From NCBI RefSeq assembly GCF_947242115.1, contig NC_074723.1:27925043-27989042 (forward strand): a DNA stretch of 64,000 bases, read 5' to 3'. Every line of letters starts with the position of its first letter. The first letter of the stretch is position 1. A model generated the notes under the pieces. The model did no database searches, was not told where the DNA came from, and was given only the letters and a program-made list of their open reading frames with translations. Position numbers and translations under genes: made by a program. Origin of the DNA: Biomphalaria glabrata (Eukaryota > Mollusca > Gastropoda > Planorbidae). Positions 32,974-43,320 of the stretch are shown here, piece after piece.

Positions 32974-35900
32974 GTAAGTCCAGAATTGGTTAACAGCGAA
33001 AATGTGTCTTGGTCTGATACTTGGTCTCAGTGGTAAGTCCAGAATTGGTTAACAGCAAAATGTGTCTTGGTCTGATACTTGGTCTCAGTGGTAAGTCCAG
33101 AATTGGTTCACAGCGAACATGTGTCTTGGTCTGATACTTGGTCTCAGTGGTAAGTCCAGAATTGGTTAACAGCGAACATGTGTCTTGGTCTGATGCTTGG
33201 TCTCAGTTGTAAGTCCAGAATTGGTTAACAGCGAAAATGTGTCTTGGTCTGATACTTGGTCTCAGTGGTAAGTCCAGAATTGGTTAACAGCGAAAATGTG
33301 TCTTGGTCTGATACTTGGTTTCAGTGGTAAGTCCAGAATTGGTTCACAGCGAACATGTGTCTTGGTCTGATACTTGGTCTCAGTGGTAAGTCCAGAATTG
33401 GTTAACAGCGAACATGTGTCTTGGTCTGATGCTTGGTCTCAGTTGTAAGTCCAGAATTGGTTAACAGCGAACATGTGTCTTGGTCTGATGCTTGGTCTCA
33501 GTGGTAAGTCCAGAATTGGTTAACAGCGAACATGTGTCTTGGTCTGATACTTGGTCTCAGTGGTAAGTCCAGAATTGGTTAACAGCGAACATGTGTCTTG
33601 GTCTGATACTTGGTCTCAGTGGTAAGTCCAGAATTGGTTAACAGCGAACATGTGTCTTGGTCTGATGCTTGGTCTCAGTGGTAAGTCCAGAATTGGTTAA
33701 CAGCGAACATGTGTCTTGGTCTGATGCTTGGTCTCAGTGGTAAGTCCAGAATTGGTTAACAGCGAACATGTGTCTTGGTCTGGTACTTGATCTCAGTGGT
33801 AAGTCCAGAATTGGTTAACAGCGAACATGTGTCTTGGTCTGATGCTTGGTCTCAGTAGTAAGTCCAGAATTGGTTAACAGCGAACATGTGTCTTGGTCTG
33901 ATGCTTGGTCTCAGTAGTAAGTCCAGAATTGGTTAACAGCGAACATGTGTCTTGGTCTGATGCTTGGTCAATGTGTTTTCTCTGTGAAAACTTTTGAAGT
34001 CGAACGTAACTTCTAAACCTGATGAAACGTTGGTAGACTAAATTGTCTGTCTAAATTGTCTGACTAAATCGTCTGACTAAATTGTCTGTCTAAAGTGTCT
34101 GACTAGTTAAAAAAATTGTCTGTCTGAATTGTCTGACTAAATTGTCTGACTAAATTGTCTGACTAAATTGTCTGACTAAATTAAAAATGGCTGTCTAAAG
34201 TGCCTGACTAATTTTTTGACTAAATTGTCTGTCTGAAGTGTCTGTCTAAATTGTCTGATTAATTTTTTGACTAAATTGTCTGACTGAATTGTCTGACTAA
34301 TATCTTCACTTAATTGTCACATTGTTTGATCCAATTGTCTGACTAAATAACACTTGTTCCTAGAATAAGTTCTGACTTTAAAAACAAGAGATGATTTTTA
34401 TTTAATTTGGTTGACATACAATTACAAACACTTTATCGAAGCCATTTTCTATTTGTACGATGTAAAGGCCATGTGTTTTTATTACAAAGCTTATACTATA
34501 CTCACTACTCGCTCTGTCTGCCTGCTACAACTCTTGTACACGTTATTTCTCACCATTTCCAATCTTCGATAAAGTTCAAACTTTGCACAATTATAAATTG
34601 TTGATGACAACAAAATAAAAAAAAAAGTAACAAATTCGTTGTGAGATTAAGCATGCAGTATTTAGAAATATTGTAGTAATTATGCGTTTCTTTCCCTTGT
34701 ACAACTTTGTTTTTTTCAGTATTTTTTTCCCTTTTCTACTTCTTTTTATTTACGAAAGCTGACACTTATAATTTGTATTATCTACTTGGCCACAATGATC
34801 TTTTAATATGGTATCCTTAATGATTTTAGCGTCCCCCGAAAGGTTAATAGCGTTATTAGTTTTGTGTGGTCTGTCCGTCCGTTCGTCTGTCCTTTCGCCT
34901 GTTCCGTTTAGATCTCGTAAACTAGAAAAGATATTGAAAATTCGACATCATTATATGTAAGGCTTTTCAAAGTTTTGATGCAACGGCTACTTTTTTCTTT
35001 TCTGAAAGCGAAACATTTAATTCTTTTCCTTATTTTAGGATATGAAACAAAGTAATTAAATACCAAAAGTAAATTAACTAATTGTTTAATTTTCTTTATT
35101 AATTCTTGTGTTGTCAGGTAAGAGAAATAAGTGTGCACTATGTCAGCTTGATTCGAGATTAGATGTCATAGAAATAACGTGACGAGACAGACATACACCA
35201 GACAGACACACAGACAGACAAACAGAGTGAGTTTATATAAGCCTTGAGAAGGCGCGGTGGCTGAGCGGTAAAGCGCTTGGCCGGGGGTCCCGGGTTCAAA
35301 TCCTGGTGAAGACTGGGATTTTTATTTCGGAATCCCTAGGCGCCTCTGAGTCCACCCAGCTCCAATGGGTACCTGACATTAGTTGGGGAGCGTAAAGGCG
35401 GTTGGTCGTTGTGCTGGCTACATGACACCCTCTTTAACCGTAGGCCACAGAATCAGATGACCTATACATCATCTGCCCTATAGACCACATGGTCTGAAAG
35501 GGGAACTTTACTTTTTTTTATATAAGCCTTGTAATAAGCCTTTAGCATTATAAGACTCCAAGTTTTAAATATTATTTGAGTGTTAAACAAAATATACCAT
35601 AAACTTGCTATTGATACAACACTAGTGTGATAGAACATTTTAATGTATAGCCTCTGGTAGTCTACACTTTATTATGTAGTTAAAGACATTTCAATACGTC
35701 CTTGCTCTAGACTTATGCCATCGGAGAAAGTGTTCCCTATGACAGCTGTAACAACTGTAGATGCTCTCCATATGGTTTGATATGCACAATGATGTTATGT
35801 CCAGAAGACTATGGTAGATGTTATGTTCGAGGGCAGGTAAGTATTTTTTTATAGACTAGTAATTCCCAAAGTGGTCTAGATAGACTCCCAAGGGTCGACG

Positions 35901-37798
35901 ACGACTTACATGGGGTCCATGGGATCTAAATGGGATCCACGATAGTAGATCTAACTTACACAAGTCGTGTCGTTAATCTTGATTTTGAATTAATGGAAAT
36001 ATCTCCTATAAATATATGGTAGATGTTCTGTTCAAGGGCAGGTAAGTATTCTTTTTTTTTGTTTTAGACCAGTGATTCCCAAAGTGGTCTAGATAGACTC
36101 CCAAGGCTCGACCACGACTTACATGGGGTCCATGGGATCTAAATGGGATCCACGATAGTAGATCTAACTTACACAAGTCGTGTCGTTAATCTTGATTTTG
36201 AATTAATGGAAATATCTCCTATAAATATATGGTAGATGTTCTGTTCAAGGGCAGGTAAGTATTCTTTTTTTTTGTTTTAGACCAGTGATTCCCAAAGTGG
36301 TCTAGATAGACTCCCAAGGCTCGACCACGACTTACAAGGGTCTATGTGAATAAAAGGAGATGGGGTCCATGGGATCTAAATGGGATCCACGCTAGTAGAT
36401 GTAACTTAAGCAGGTCGTGTCGTTAATCTTGATTTTCATTGAATGGAATTATCTCCTATAAATATATGGTTTGTACCTTGTACGTTTTTACCGATGACGA
36501 TATTACCCAATACTAACTCGACTAAGTATGGAGGCTAACTTCGAGTGCATGTTTTGTACCATCGTCGCCAGGAGCCTATTCTTTTTATATGTAATTTTCA
36601 TTTTTGAAAACAAGCAGCTCTCCGGTGTAATTAGAGAACTTTCAAACCACGTCCTAGTACATTCTTCGAGTCATTGCAATGTTCGGAAAGGTGGCTTCGA
36701 AATCTAATAAAAATTTGGGGATTCCGTTACAAGCGGACACTTTTTACCCAAGAGAGTGTTGTCAATTTTAAGATTTAAAGTATTGTTGATAAAAATACGT
36801 TGCTGACACGTCGCAATTAGGGTATTTTTAAAAATCTGTTGTGGTGGCCCATTTACAATGGTTCCCACGGGGCAGTAGACCTGACTACCCTTCCCGAAAT
36901 CCGTCCCTGGACGAAAGAATATACCACTATTTAGCGTTTAGTTTTTTAGACATTGCAACAGTTAAGACTAGCAACAGGACAACCCATATGATTAGGTTTT
37001 CGGCATTTGTATAGAGAAGCACAAATTTCGAAAAGAAATCGCAATTTAGAGAGCAAGTCATTTCAAGTTATCTTAATACTTCTATTAGGATCTCATTAAA
37101 GTCTAATGTTTAAGAGAAGGTTTATATATATATATATATATATTAATAAGTAACACAGACGAAATGCATGGCGTTCTTCAAGGTGAATGCCAGGGTTACC
37201 CAGCTAGATGTCCTGAGTTAAATCCTAACTCAAGATTTTGTAGTTATTTCTTAATTCACCCAGGTCTAAAATGACCCTACAAATCTGATGTATTTGTAAT
37301 TCCCGAGAATGTTTTGAAATATACAATTGTAGAATGCTCTAATAGATCACTTCAAAGACTCCTTGCCAATACAGGTCTTACAAGAAGTTGATATAAAGAG
37401 ATAGAATATACCGCCATCAACATAAGTGGCAATTTATTGAAAAAAAATGTTTATAGTTTAGATCTAGATCTACTTGTTTTCTCTGCTGTTCGTATCTTTA
37501 AACGGAACAGCATTGGGTCTAAATAACAATTTCAACAATTATTCTTATTCAAGTTATTAATGATAGATTGGGATGTTTTGCTGTGTTAGTCTGTTATATT
37601 ATTACTTTTGCTATTGCTTTTTTAAATAAAGAAATCTTATACATATATATATATTTGTTCTTAAAGTGGTATGAAAGCGGAACCAGAGTACCAGCTCCTG
37701 ATGGCTGCAACACTTGCCTGTGTTATAATGGAGAATTAACTGTCTGTACTTTGATGGGATGTCTGAACACTGATGAGATGCCCTTAAATGAAAAATAA
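32875..37798 (+). CDS. Gene B: secreted two-module VWC/pacifastin-like Cys-rich protein
   Basis: Exons 32875..32973, 35711..35836 and 37667..37798 give 118 residues. The signal peptide MKAVIALVALVSLGCVVA is followed by QDLPTPATS and 12 cysteines. Module 1 is CEHNGV|TYAIGESVPYDSC with NNCRC, then CTMMLC. Module 2 starts at the Cys of YGRCYVRGQ|WYESG and ends CNTCLC...CTLMGC. Pacifastin inhibitors carry their reactive bond inside CTxxxC; here the residues are M-M and L-M, so chymotrypsin-like targets would be the guess if it inhibits at all. All introns are phase 0. Introns of 2.7 and 1.8 kb hold tandem copies of the adjoining donors. It lies 16 kb after gene A and 8 kb before gene C, same strand. 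Confidence 0.87.
32971..33970 (+). repeat. 59-bp minisatellite repeating the exon 1 splice donor, 17 units
   Basis: The first unit starts with the last codon of exon 1 and its donor, GTG|GTAAGTCC. Later units keep GTGGTAAGTCCAGAATTGG, or AGTAGTAAG / AGTTGTAAG variants, followed by TTAACAGCGAACATGTGTCT and TGGTCTGAT(A/G)CTTGGTC. Most units retain a consensus 5' splice site. The array is regular, with few base differences, so it is probably young. Confidence 0.95.
34038..34350. repeat. Degenerate 13-bp tandem repeat in gene B intron 1
   Basis: Units of ACTAAATTGTCTG / TCTAAATTGTCTG with insertions, directly after the 59-bp array. Confidence 0.85.
34485..34660 (+). repeat. Dispersed repeat (ACACGTTATTTCTC family), copy 1
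   Basis: Shares CTCTGTCTG, TTGTACACGTTATTTCTC, AAGTTCAAACTTTGCACAA and TGATGACAACA with 42235..42450 and parts of 38840..39160. Non-coding, family unknown. Confidence 0.6.
34825..35230 (+). mobile_element. Composite repeat left-end fragment, copy 3
   Basis: GCGTCCCCCGAAAGG then GTTATTAGTTTTGTGTGGTC, GTTTAGATCTCGTAAACTAG and GATGCAACGGCTACTTTTTT match 5401..5600. Ends in (CAGA)n-like text. The nearby SINE at 35247 entered independently, with its own TSD. Confidence 0.6.
35247..35516 (+). mobile_element. tRNA-derived SINE with 15-bp TSD
   Basis: GCGGTGGCTGAGCGGTAAAG (A box) and GGGTTCAAATCC (B box), body words as at 5759, end GGGGAACTTTACTTTTTTT. Flanked by TTTATATAAGCCTTG at 35232..35246 and 35517..35531. 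Lies in gene B intron 1, about 200 bp before exon 2. Confidence 0.9.
35711..35836 (+). CDS. Gene B exon 2 (module 1)
   Basis: Acceptor CTTGCTCTAG|ACTTAT, donor GGGCAG|GTAAGT; 42 codons, phase 0 both sides. The last 29 bases and the donor are repeated twice downstream. Confidence 0.87.
35808..36470 (+). repeat. 205-213-bp tandem triplication including the exon 2 end and donor
   Basis: ATGGTAGATGTT(A/C)TGTTC + (G/A)AGGGCAG|GTAAGTATT occurs at exon 2 (donor 35837) and again with donors at 36042 and 36255. The intron part of each unit contains a CAGTGATTCCCAAAGTGG stretch, like a hAT (Charlie-type) terminus, and GGGGTCCATGGGATCTAAAT. Copies 2 and 3 are nearly identical. Confidence 0.92.
36480..37660. 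other. Gene B intron 2 remainder, no gene seen
   Basis: A (TA)n run at 37122..37143; otherwise no recognised repeat or frame. Confidence 0.5.
37667..37798 (+). CDS. Gene B exon 3 (module 2 and C-terminus)
   Basis: Acceptor TGTTCTTAAAG|TGGTAT. Encodes WYESGTRVPAPDGCNTCLC, then CTLMGCLNTDEMPLNEK. The stop (37796) lies inside AATAAA (37794..37799). Confidence 0.87.
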   Translation, partial: WYESGTRVPAPDGCNTCLCYNGELTVCTLMGCLNTDEMPLNEK

Positions 37799-37909
37799 AA
37801 TTATAATGAAACGAATAATTTCATGTAAACATTTAAAAAATTGATAAAAAAAAACCACACCACCTACAATATATTGTCTCTTTTTATTTTTTTGTTTGTA
37901 TTTTCAATA

Positions 37910-38700
37910 ACAAGCTGGATGCTGTAAATGAATTCAGCTATCTCGGATCTACAATTCAAGATAACCTGTTTATAGAAGAGAACCCAACAAAAATGCATAG
38001 GGAAGGCTGCCTCGATCTTCGCTAGACTCAGGTCAAGAGGTTGGGAAAATTATAAGCTCCCTACAGTGACCGAAATGTAAGTCTGCAAGGCATGCGTTAT
38101 GGGTACGCTACTGTATGGCAGTGAATGGTGGACTACCTACACAAAACAAGAGAGAAAACTGAATTCATTCCATTTACGATGTCTTCGAAGTTCTAGAAAA
38201 TCACATGGAAAGAAAAAGTGTGCAATACTGGGCTCCTTGCGCGAACAGGTATTCCCAGCATTTTTACAGTCCTCAGATAACGCCGCCTGCGATGGCTTGG
38301 ACATGTTCGCCGGATGGAGGACAATCGCATCCCGAAAGTCATTCTCTACGGACAACTCGCGACTGGCTCATGAAAAACTGGTCGCCCCCACCTACGTTAT
38401 ATGGATGTAATAAAACGGGACCTCAAATCAGTGAACATCAATACTGACCATTGGGAAGACATAGCCCTTGACCGCACTAGATAGAGAGTGACAGTGACCA
38501 AGAAACCTATGGAGAGCGAAAAAAAAATGGGCGTCAGCTCTGGAAGAAACGCGTACCATGCAAAAAAATGGCCAGCTCCTCTACCACCAAAGCGAAAGCC
38601 ACCTGGACATGCAATATATGTGGAAGAGAGTGTCTCTCCAAAACAGGGCTTCACAGCCATATGAAAAAATGTTCGAGATGAACCATAGTCGTTCTACGAC
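37910..38700 (+). mobile_element. RTE-like LINE C-terminal fragment with zinc finger
   Basis: In broken frames: LDAVNEFSYLGSTIQDN, LLYGSEWWTTYTKQERKLNS, FHLRCLR, GRPHLRYMDVIKRDLKSVNI-like text, then TWTCNICGRECLSKTGLHSH, a C2H2-type finger common at the end of such elements. The RT domain itself is absent and there are several shifts and stops. Starts about 110 bp after the end of gene B. Confidence 0.6.
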
Positions 38701-38715
38701 TGAAGGAGGCCAACA

Positions 38716-38771
38716 GTTCTCAGTGTACTCTTGTTCTCAGTGTAGACTGAGAACAGAAGTACACTGAGAAC
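38716..38771. repeat. Short perfect-looking hairpin (26-bp arms, 4-nt loop)
   Basis: Arms 38716..38741 and 38746..38771 pair with two mismatches around the loop GTAG. Degenerate repeats of GAGAACAGAAGTACACT continue to about 38835. Confidence 0.85.
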
Positions 38772-38839
38772 AGGAGTACTATGAGAACAGAAGAACACTG
38801 AGAAGAGAAGTACATTGAGAACAGAATTACGTTGAGAAA

Positions 38840-39160
38840 ATTATTAATAATACCTGACAAGACATGAATCAATAAAAGCATTAACCAATTAGTCAATCAA
38901 TTGTTGGTGATTAATTACTTTGTTTGATATTAAAATAAGGGGAATACATGTTATATAATAAATGATGTGGATGTATGTATGGATTTAGTCCCTTTATTAT
39001 GTTGTGACACAGTTTTCTATTACTTCCCATTCTTGGATCAAGTTGAAATTTTGCATAATTATTTATAGTTGATGATAATACACGAATCAATCCAGAAATT
39101 AACCTATTAATTAATCATTTAGTACTTATTTATTTTGTTTTATATAGTAGAAACGAAGCT
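38840..39160 (-). repeat. Dispersed repeat (ACACGTTATTTCTC family), fragments
   Basis: TACCTGACAAGACATGAATC, ATTAGTCAATCAATTG and GATCAAGTTGAAATTTTGCA words as in 42235..42450, with order disturbed. The strand is uncertain. Confidence 0.4.
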
Positions 39161-39344
39161 AATCTTGTATTTTTCCAGATATATGGCAGTAATTAGCGGT
39201 TCTTTTCCTTAAAAAATTTTGTTCTAAAAAATCTTTTTCTCTTGCTTGTTTATCAGTGTAATTTAACTTCTATCTTTCCGTGTTTCTAATTGTTGAGCTC
39301 TGTCCACGAGCGTGGTCTGACCGCCCACTGTCCTGCCTCACTGT

Positions 39345-41272
39345 ATGCACCTGCAAGACGAGATACACTCATGGCTCCGCTCCAAGTAGCTATGCACCTA
39401 CAAGTCGAGATACACTCATGCATCCCCTCCAAGTAGCTATGCACCTACAAGTCGAGATACACTCATGGCTCCGCTCCAAGTAGCTATGCACCTGCAAGAC
39501 GAGATACACTCATGGCTCCCCTCCAAGTAGCTATGTACCTACAAGTCGAGATACACTCATGGCTCCGCTCCAAGTAGCTATGCACCTACAAGTTGAGATA
39601 CACTCATGGCTCCGCTCCAAGTAGCTATGCACCTACAAGTCGAGATACACTCATGGCTTCGCTCCAAGTAGCTATGCACCTACAAGTTGAGATACACTCA
39701 TGGCTCCCCTCCAAGTAGTGATGCACCTACAAGTCGAGATACACTCATGGCTCCGCTCCAAGTAGCTATGCACCTACAAGTTGAGATACACTCATGGCTC
39801 CGCTCCAAGTAGCTATGTACCTACAAGTCGAGATACACTCATGGCTCCGCTCCAAGTAGCTATGCACCTACAAGACGAGATACACTCATGGCTCCGCTCC
39901 AAGTAGCTATGCACCTACAAGTCGAGATACACTCATGGCTCCGCTCCAAGTAGCTATGCACCTACAAGTCGAGATACACTCATGGCTCCGCTCCAAGTAG
40001 CTATGCACCTACAAGTCGAGATACACTCATGGCTCCCCTCGAAGTAGCTATGCACCTACAGGTTGAGATAACTCATGGCTCCGCTCCAAGTAGCTATGCA
40101 CCTACAGGTTGAGATACACTCATGGCTCCGCTCCAAGTAGCTATGTACCTACAAGTTGAGATACACTCATGGCTCCGCTCCAAGTAGCTATGCACCTACA
40201 AGTCGAGATACACTCATGGCTCCGCTCCAAGTAGCTATGCACCTACAAGTTGAGATACACTCATGGCTCCGCTCCAAGTAGCTATGCACCTACAAGTCGA
40301 GATACACTCATGGCTCCGCTCCAAGTAGCTATGCACCTACAAGTTGAGATACACTCATGGCTCCCCTCCAAGTAGTGATGCACCTACAGGTTGAGATACA
40401 CTCATGGCTCCGCTCCAAGTAGCTATGTACCTACAAGTTGAGATACACTCATGGCTCCGCTCCAAGTAGCTATGCACCTACAAGTCGAGATACACTCATG
40501 GCTCCGCTCCAAGTAGCTATGCACCTACAAGTTGAGATACACTCATGGCTCCGCTCCAAGTAGCTATGCACCTACAAGTCGAGATACACTCATGGCTCCG
40601 CTCCAAGTAGCTATGCACCTACAAGTTGAGATACACTCATGGCTCCCCTCCAAGTAGTGATGCACCTACAAGACGAGATACACTCATGGCTCCGCTCCAA
40701 GTAGCTATGCACCTACAAGTCGAGATACACTCATGGCTCCGCTCCAAGTAGCTATGCACCTACAAGTCGAGATACACTCATGGCTCCGCTCCAAGTAGCT
40801 ATGCACCTACAAGTCGAGATACACTCATGGCTCCGCTCCAAGTAGCTATGCACCTACAGGTTGAGATACACTCATGGCTCCGCTCCAAGTAGCTATGCAC
40901 CTACAGGTTGAGATACACTCATGGCTCCCCTCCAAGTAGCTATGCACCTACAGGTTGAGATACACTCATGGCTCCCCTCCAAGTAGCTATGCACCTACAG
41001 GTTGAGATACACTCATGGCTCCCCTCCAAGTAGCTATGCACCTACAGGTTGAGATACACTCATGGCTCCGCTCCAAGTAGCTATGCACCTACAAGTCGAG
41101 ATACACTCATGGCTCCGCTCCAAGTAGCTATGCACCTACAGGTTGAGATACACTCATGGCTCCACTCCAAGTAGCTATGCACCTACAAGTTGAGATACAC
41201 TCATGGCTCCCCTCCAAGTAGCTATGCACCTACAAGTTGAGATACACTCATGGCTCCCCTCCAAGTAGTCAT
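39345..41272. repeat. 47-bp minisatellite, about 41 copies
   Basis: The unit is ATGCACCTACAAGTCGAGAT + ACACTCATGGCTCCGCTCCA + AGTAGCT. Variants TTGAG, ACAGGTTGAG, CTCCCCTCC and AGTAGTGATG recur in ordered groups, suggesting duplication of multi-unit blocks. Frames change every unit, so it is not coding. Confidence 0.97.
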
Positions 41273-41478
41273 GCGCTTTAATTGCTAGCTGAGAGGCAAA
41301 GAATCCCCGTGTATGTGTTGTATTTGTTTAAGAGTCAGTGTAGTTTAAATCAAACCTGTTATTAAATTTACTCTTTCGTATTGATTGTGTAGTGTGTCGG
41401 TCAGAGCTTGGAAAAAAACTCATTTTTGTCTCTACTCTGGGCGTTTAAGTTCACTAGAATGTACGTACGTATACTTTG

Positions 41479-41640
41479 TTTTTCTTTTTGTTCTTGTTTC
41501 ACACTAGATTCAAACCGTAGGTGGTGGGTTTTTTCTTTTTGTTCTTGATTCACACTAGATTCAAACCGTAGGTGGTGGTTTTTTCTTTTTGTTCTTGTTT
41601 CACACTAGATTCAAACCGTAGGTGGTGTTTTTTTTCATTA
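41479..41640. repeat. About 60-bp tandem repeat, three units
   Basis: Unit CTTTTTGTTCTTGTTTCACA + CTAGATTCAAACCGTAGGTG + GTGGGTTTTTT, with T-run length changes. Confidence 0.95.
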
Positions 41641-42230
41641 CCTTTAAGGACCATTGCCTCAATTGGCATCACGAGATTTTAATGCATCTTTGGTTTCCCT
41701 ATTAGGGTATTGAATGGACACATGCTACTCTTGTTCGCAGCGCCATCACCTTTACCTACGTCCCGGAAAGGTCACGGGGATTGTGTATGCCCTTGGATCA
41801 TTCTCATACTTAAGTTGGAGAACGTGAAGAAGTTGGGGGGGGGGGGGGGTGTTTTCAGACTTTTTTTCGAGCCACTTGTCCGAGTAGCCAAGCTGTGTCC
41901 TTGATAGTTCCTCTGCAAAGGCTCTCTTGGTCTAATGTTAGCCTGAGGCTGTCAAACAGGCTCGCCATAGCAGCACCTTGGCCAGCCACCATTAGAGGCA
42001 AAGTGCTTGGGGGATGGACAAGTTCTTTGTCCAGGCTCTTCTTTCTTACTACCAATGTAAGTGTAAGACATGACTTTGTATATAAACACAAGAAAAGGGG
42101 ACAGAAAAGAAACAAAAAAACCCCACTATTCTTAGTTTATACAACTTACAGAGGGAGTATTTTGCCATTAATAACTAATGAATGTTAAATTTAAATAAAA
42201 AAGAGAACAATTTTTCCCCGTATTAGTTAT
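41641..42230. other. Unrecognised, GC-richer patch
   Basis: 41870..42060 is less AT-rich and has an 86-codon - strand frame (VHPPSTLPLMVAGQGAAMAS inside), without a domain I recognise. A G-run lies at 41837..41850. Possibly part of a repeat; no gene call. Confidence 0.35.
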
Positions 42231-42234
42231 TTTT

Positions 42235-42450
42235 TTATTTTTTACAAAGCTTCTATTAACTCACTCTGTCTGACTGGTGAAAAAGTTTGTACACGTTATT
42301 TCTCCCACACCTAATCTCGGATCAAGCTGAACTTTCGCACCATTATTTTTTTTACCTGACAACACAAGAATCCATTTTAGATAATTAGTTAATTAAATTA
42401 ACTATTGGTAATTATTTTCTTTTGTATCTCGAACAAGGGAAAGAAAGTGT
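42235..42450 (+). repeat. Dispersed repeat (ACACGTTATTTCTC family), copy 2
   Basis: TTTACAAAGCTTCTATTAAC, TTTGTACACGTTATTTCTCC, GATCAAGCTGAACTTTCGCA, TACCTGACAACACAAGAATC. Most complete of the copies here. Confidence 0.6.
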
Positions 42451-42725
42451 ACTTGACTGAAGCAGTGGTATAAGCTGAATAAGTTTCCTTTGTAGGTCAT
42501 TGTCTGAAGCTTAGTGAACACAAACATGAAATAGAAACAATAGAAAACTAAACAATCTTTCATGTTCATACTCTAAACATTCACATTATAACTAAATTTC
42601 AATAGTAGATTTACAAAAGTAGACTATAAACTATCGATTCCAATTCTTATAATATGCTACTAGAATTAGCTTCTCTTACATCTTACATTTTACTATACAT
42701 CTTTTTAAGTCAGAACTTCATAGAG

Positions 42726-43010
42726 AACTTCATGGAGGGTGGGTGGGCGGAGGAACCTGGACACTGATCTCAATAACGGCTCTAACGATTTTTCTAGAAA
42801 TTTAATAGTTAATATATATCGCTGAGAAAAGAATTACTAGCTCGTTGGTCACATGGGGAAACCTTTAGTTTGACCGTTATGATTTCTCAAAGTACAAAAA
42901 AAAAATTGTAAATTTGGCTTGAGTTCTAGACTTAGATCTAGAGCCAACATCGGTTTAGAAAGGACTATTGCGTTCTTAAAAAGACTATCGCGTTCGGGAA
43001 TTTCACAGGT
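42726..43010 (+). repeat. Dispersed repeat upstream of gene C
   Basis: Second full copy of the 29500..29760 repeat; see that entry for shared words. Confidence 0.75.
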
Positions 43011-43019
43011 TTTCGATTA

Positions 43020-43320
43020 AGATTTTCTTTTTGCCGTCTGCGTCTGTCCAAGGCAGCGGATTTCCTATTGGTCTCAATGTGTAACCTCGGCCTTTGTGAG
43101 TGATCTCCAGCTGTCTCGTTCTGAAGCCGCATGCAACCAGGTGCTCTCTTCTATGTCGGCTAAGGCAAGTTGGCGCCTAAACTGCTTTTTAAATCGTTTC
43201 CGTGGGGCACCTCTGTTACGTCGACCACGTTTTAGCTCACCAAAAAAGACTGCCATTGGCATACGTTCGTCTCCCATACGGGATACGTGCCCTGCCTAGC
43301 GTAACTGTCGGACCATAAGA
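43020..43320 (-). mobile_element. RTE-like LINE C-terminal fragment
   Basis: The - strand frame 43277..43074 reads MGDERMPMAVFFGELKRGRR, NRGAPRKRFKKQFRRQL and then IEESTWLHAASERDSWRSLT. This is the 'GELxxGxRxxGxPxxRxKD...L..DR..WR' end of RTE-type LINEs. The same family as 45490..45850(+). Confidence 0.75.

Noticed and set aside
38099-38767. Short host gene with a C2H2 finger
   Set aside because: The finger is the known C-terminal type of RTE-like LINEs, and the upstream text is post-RT LINE sequence with shifts.
32971-41272. Regular repeats that could suggest a CRISPR array
   Set aside because: Units are head to tail without unique spacers, and the DNA is from an animal.
41855-42115. - strand 86-codon frame with VHPPSTLPLMVAGQG
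   Set aside because: No domain, splice context or paralog recognised; left as unassigned.
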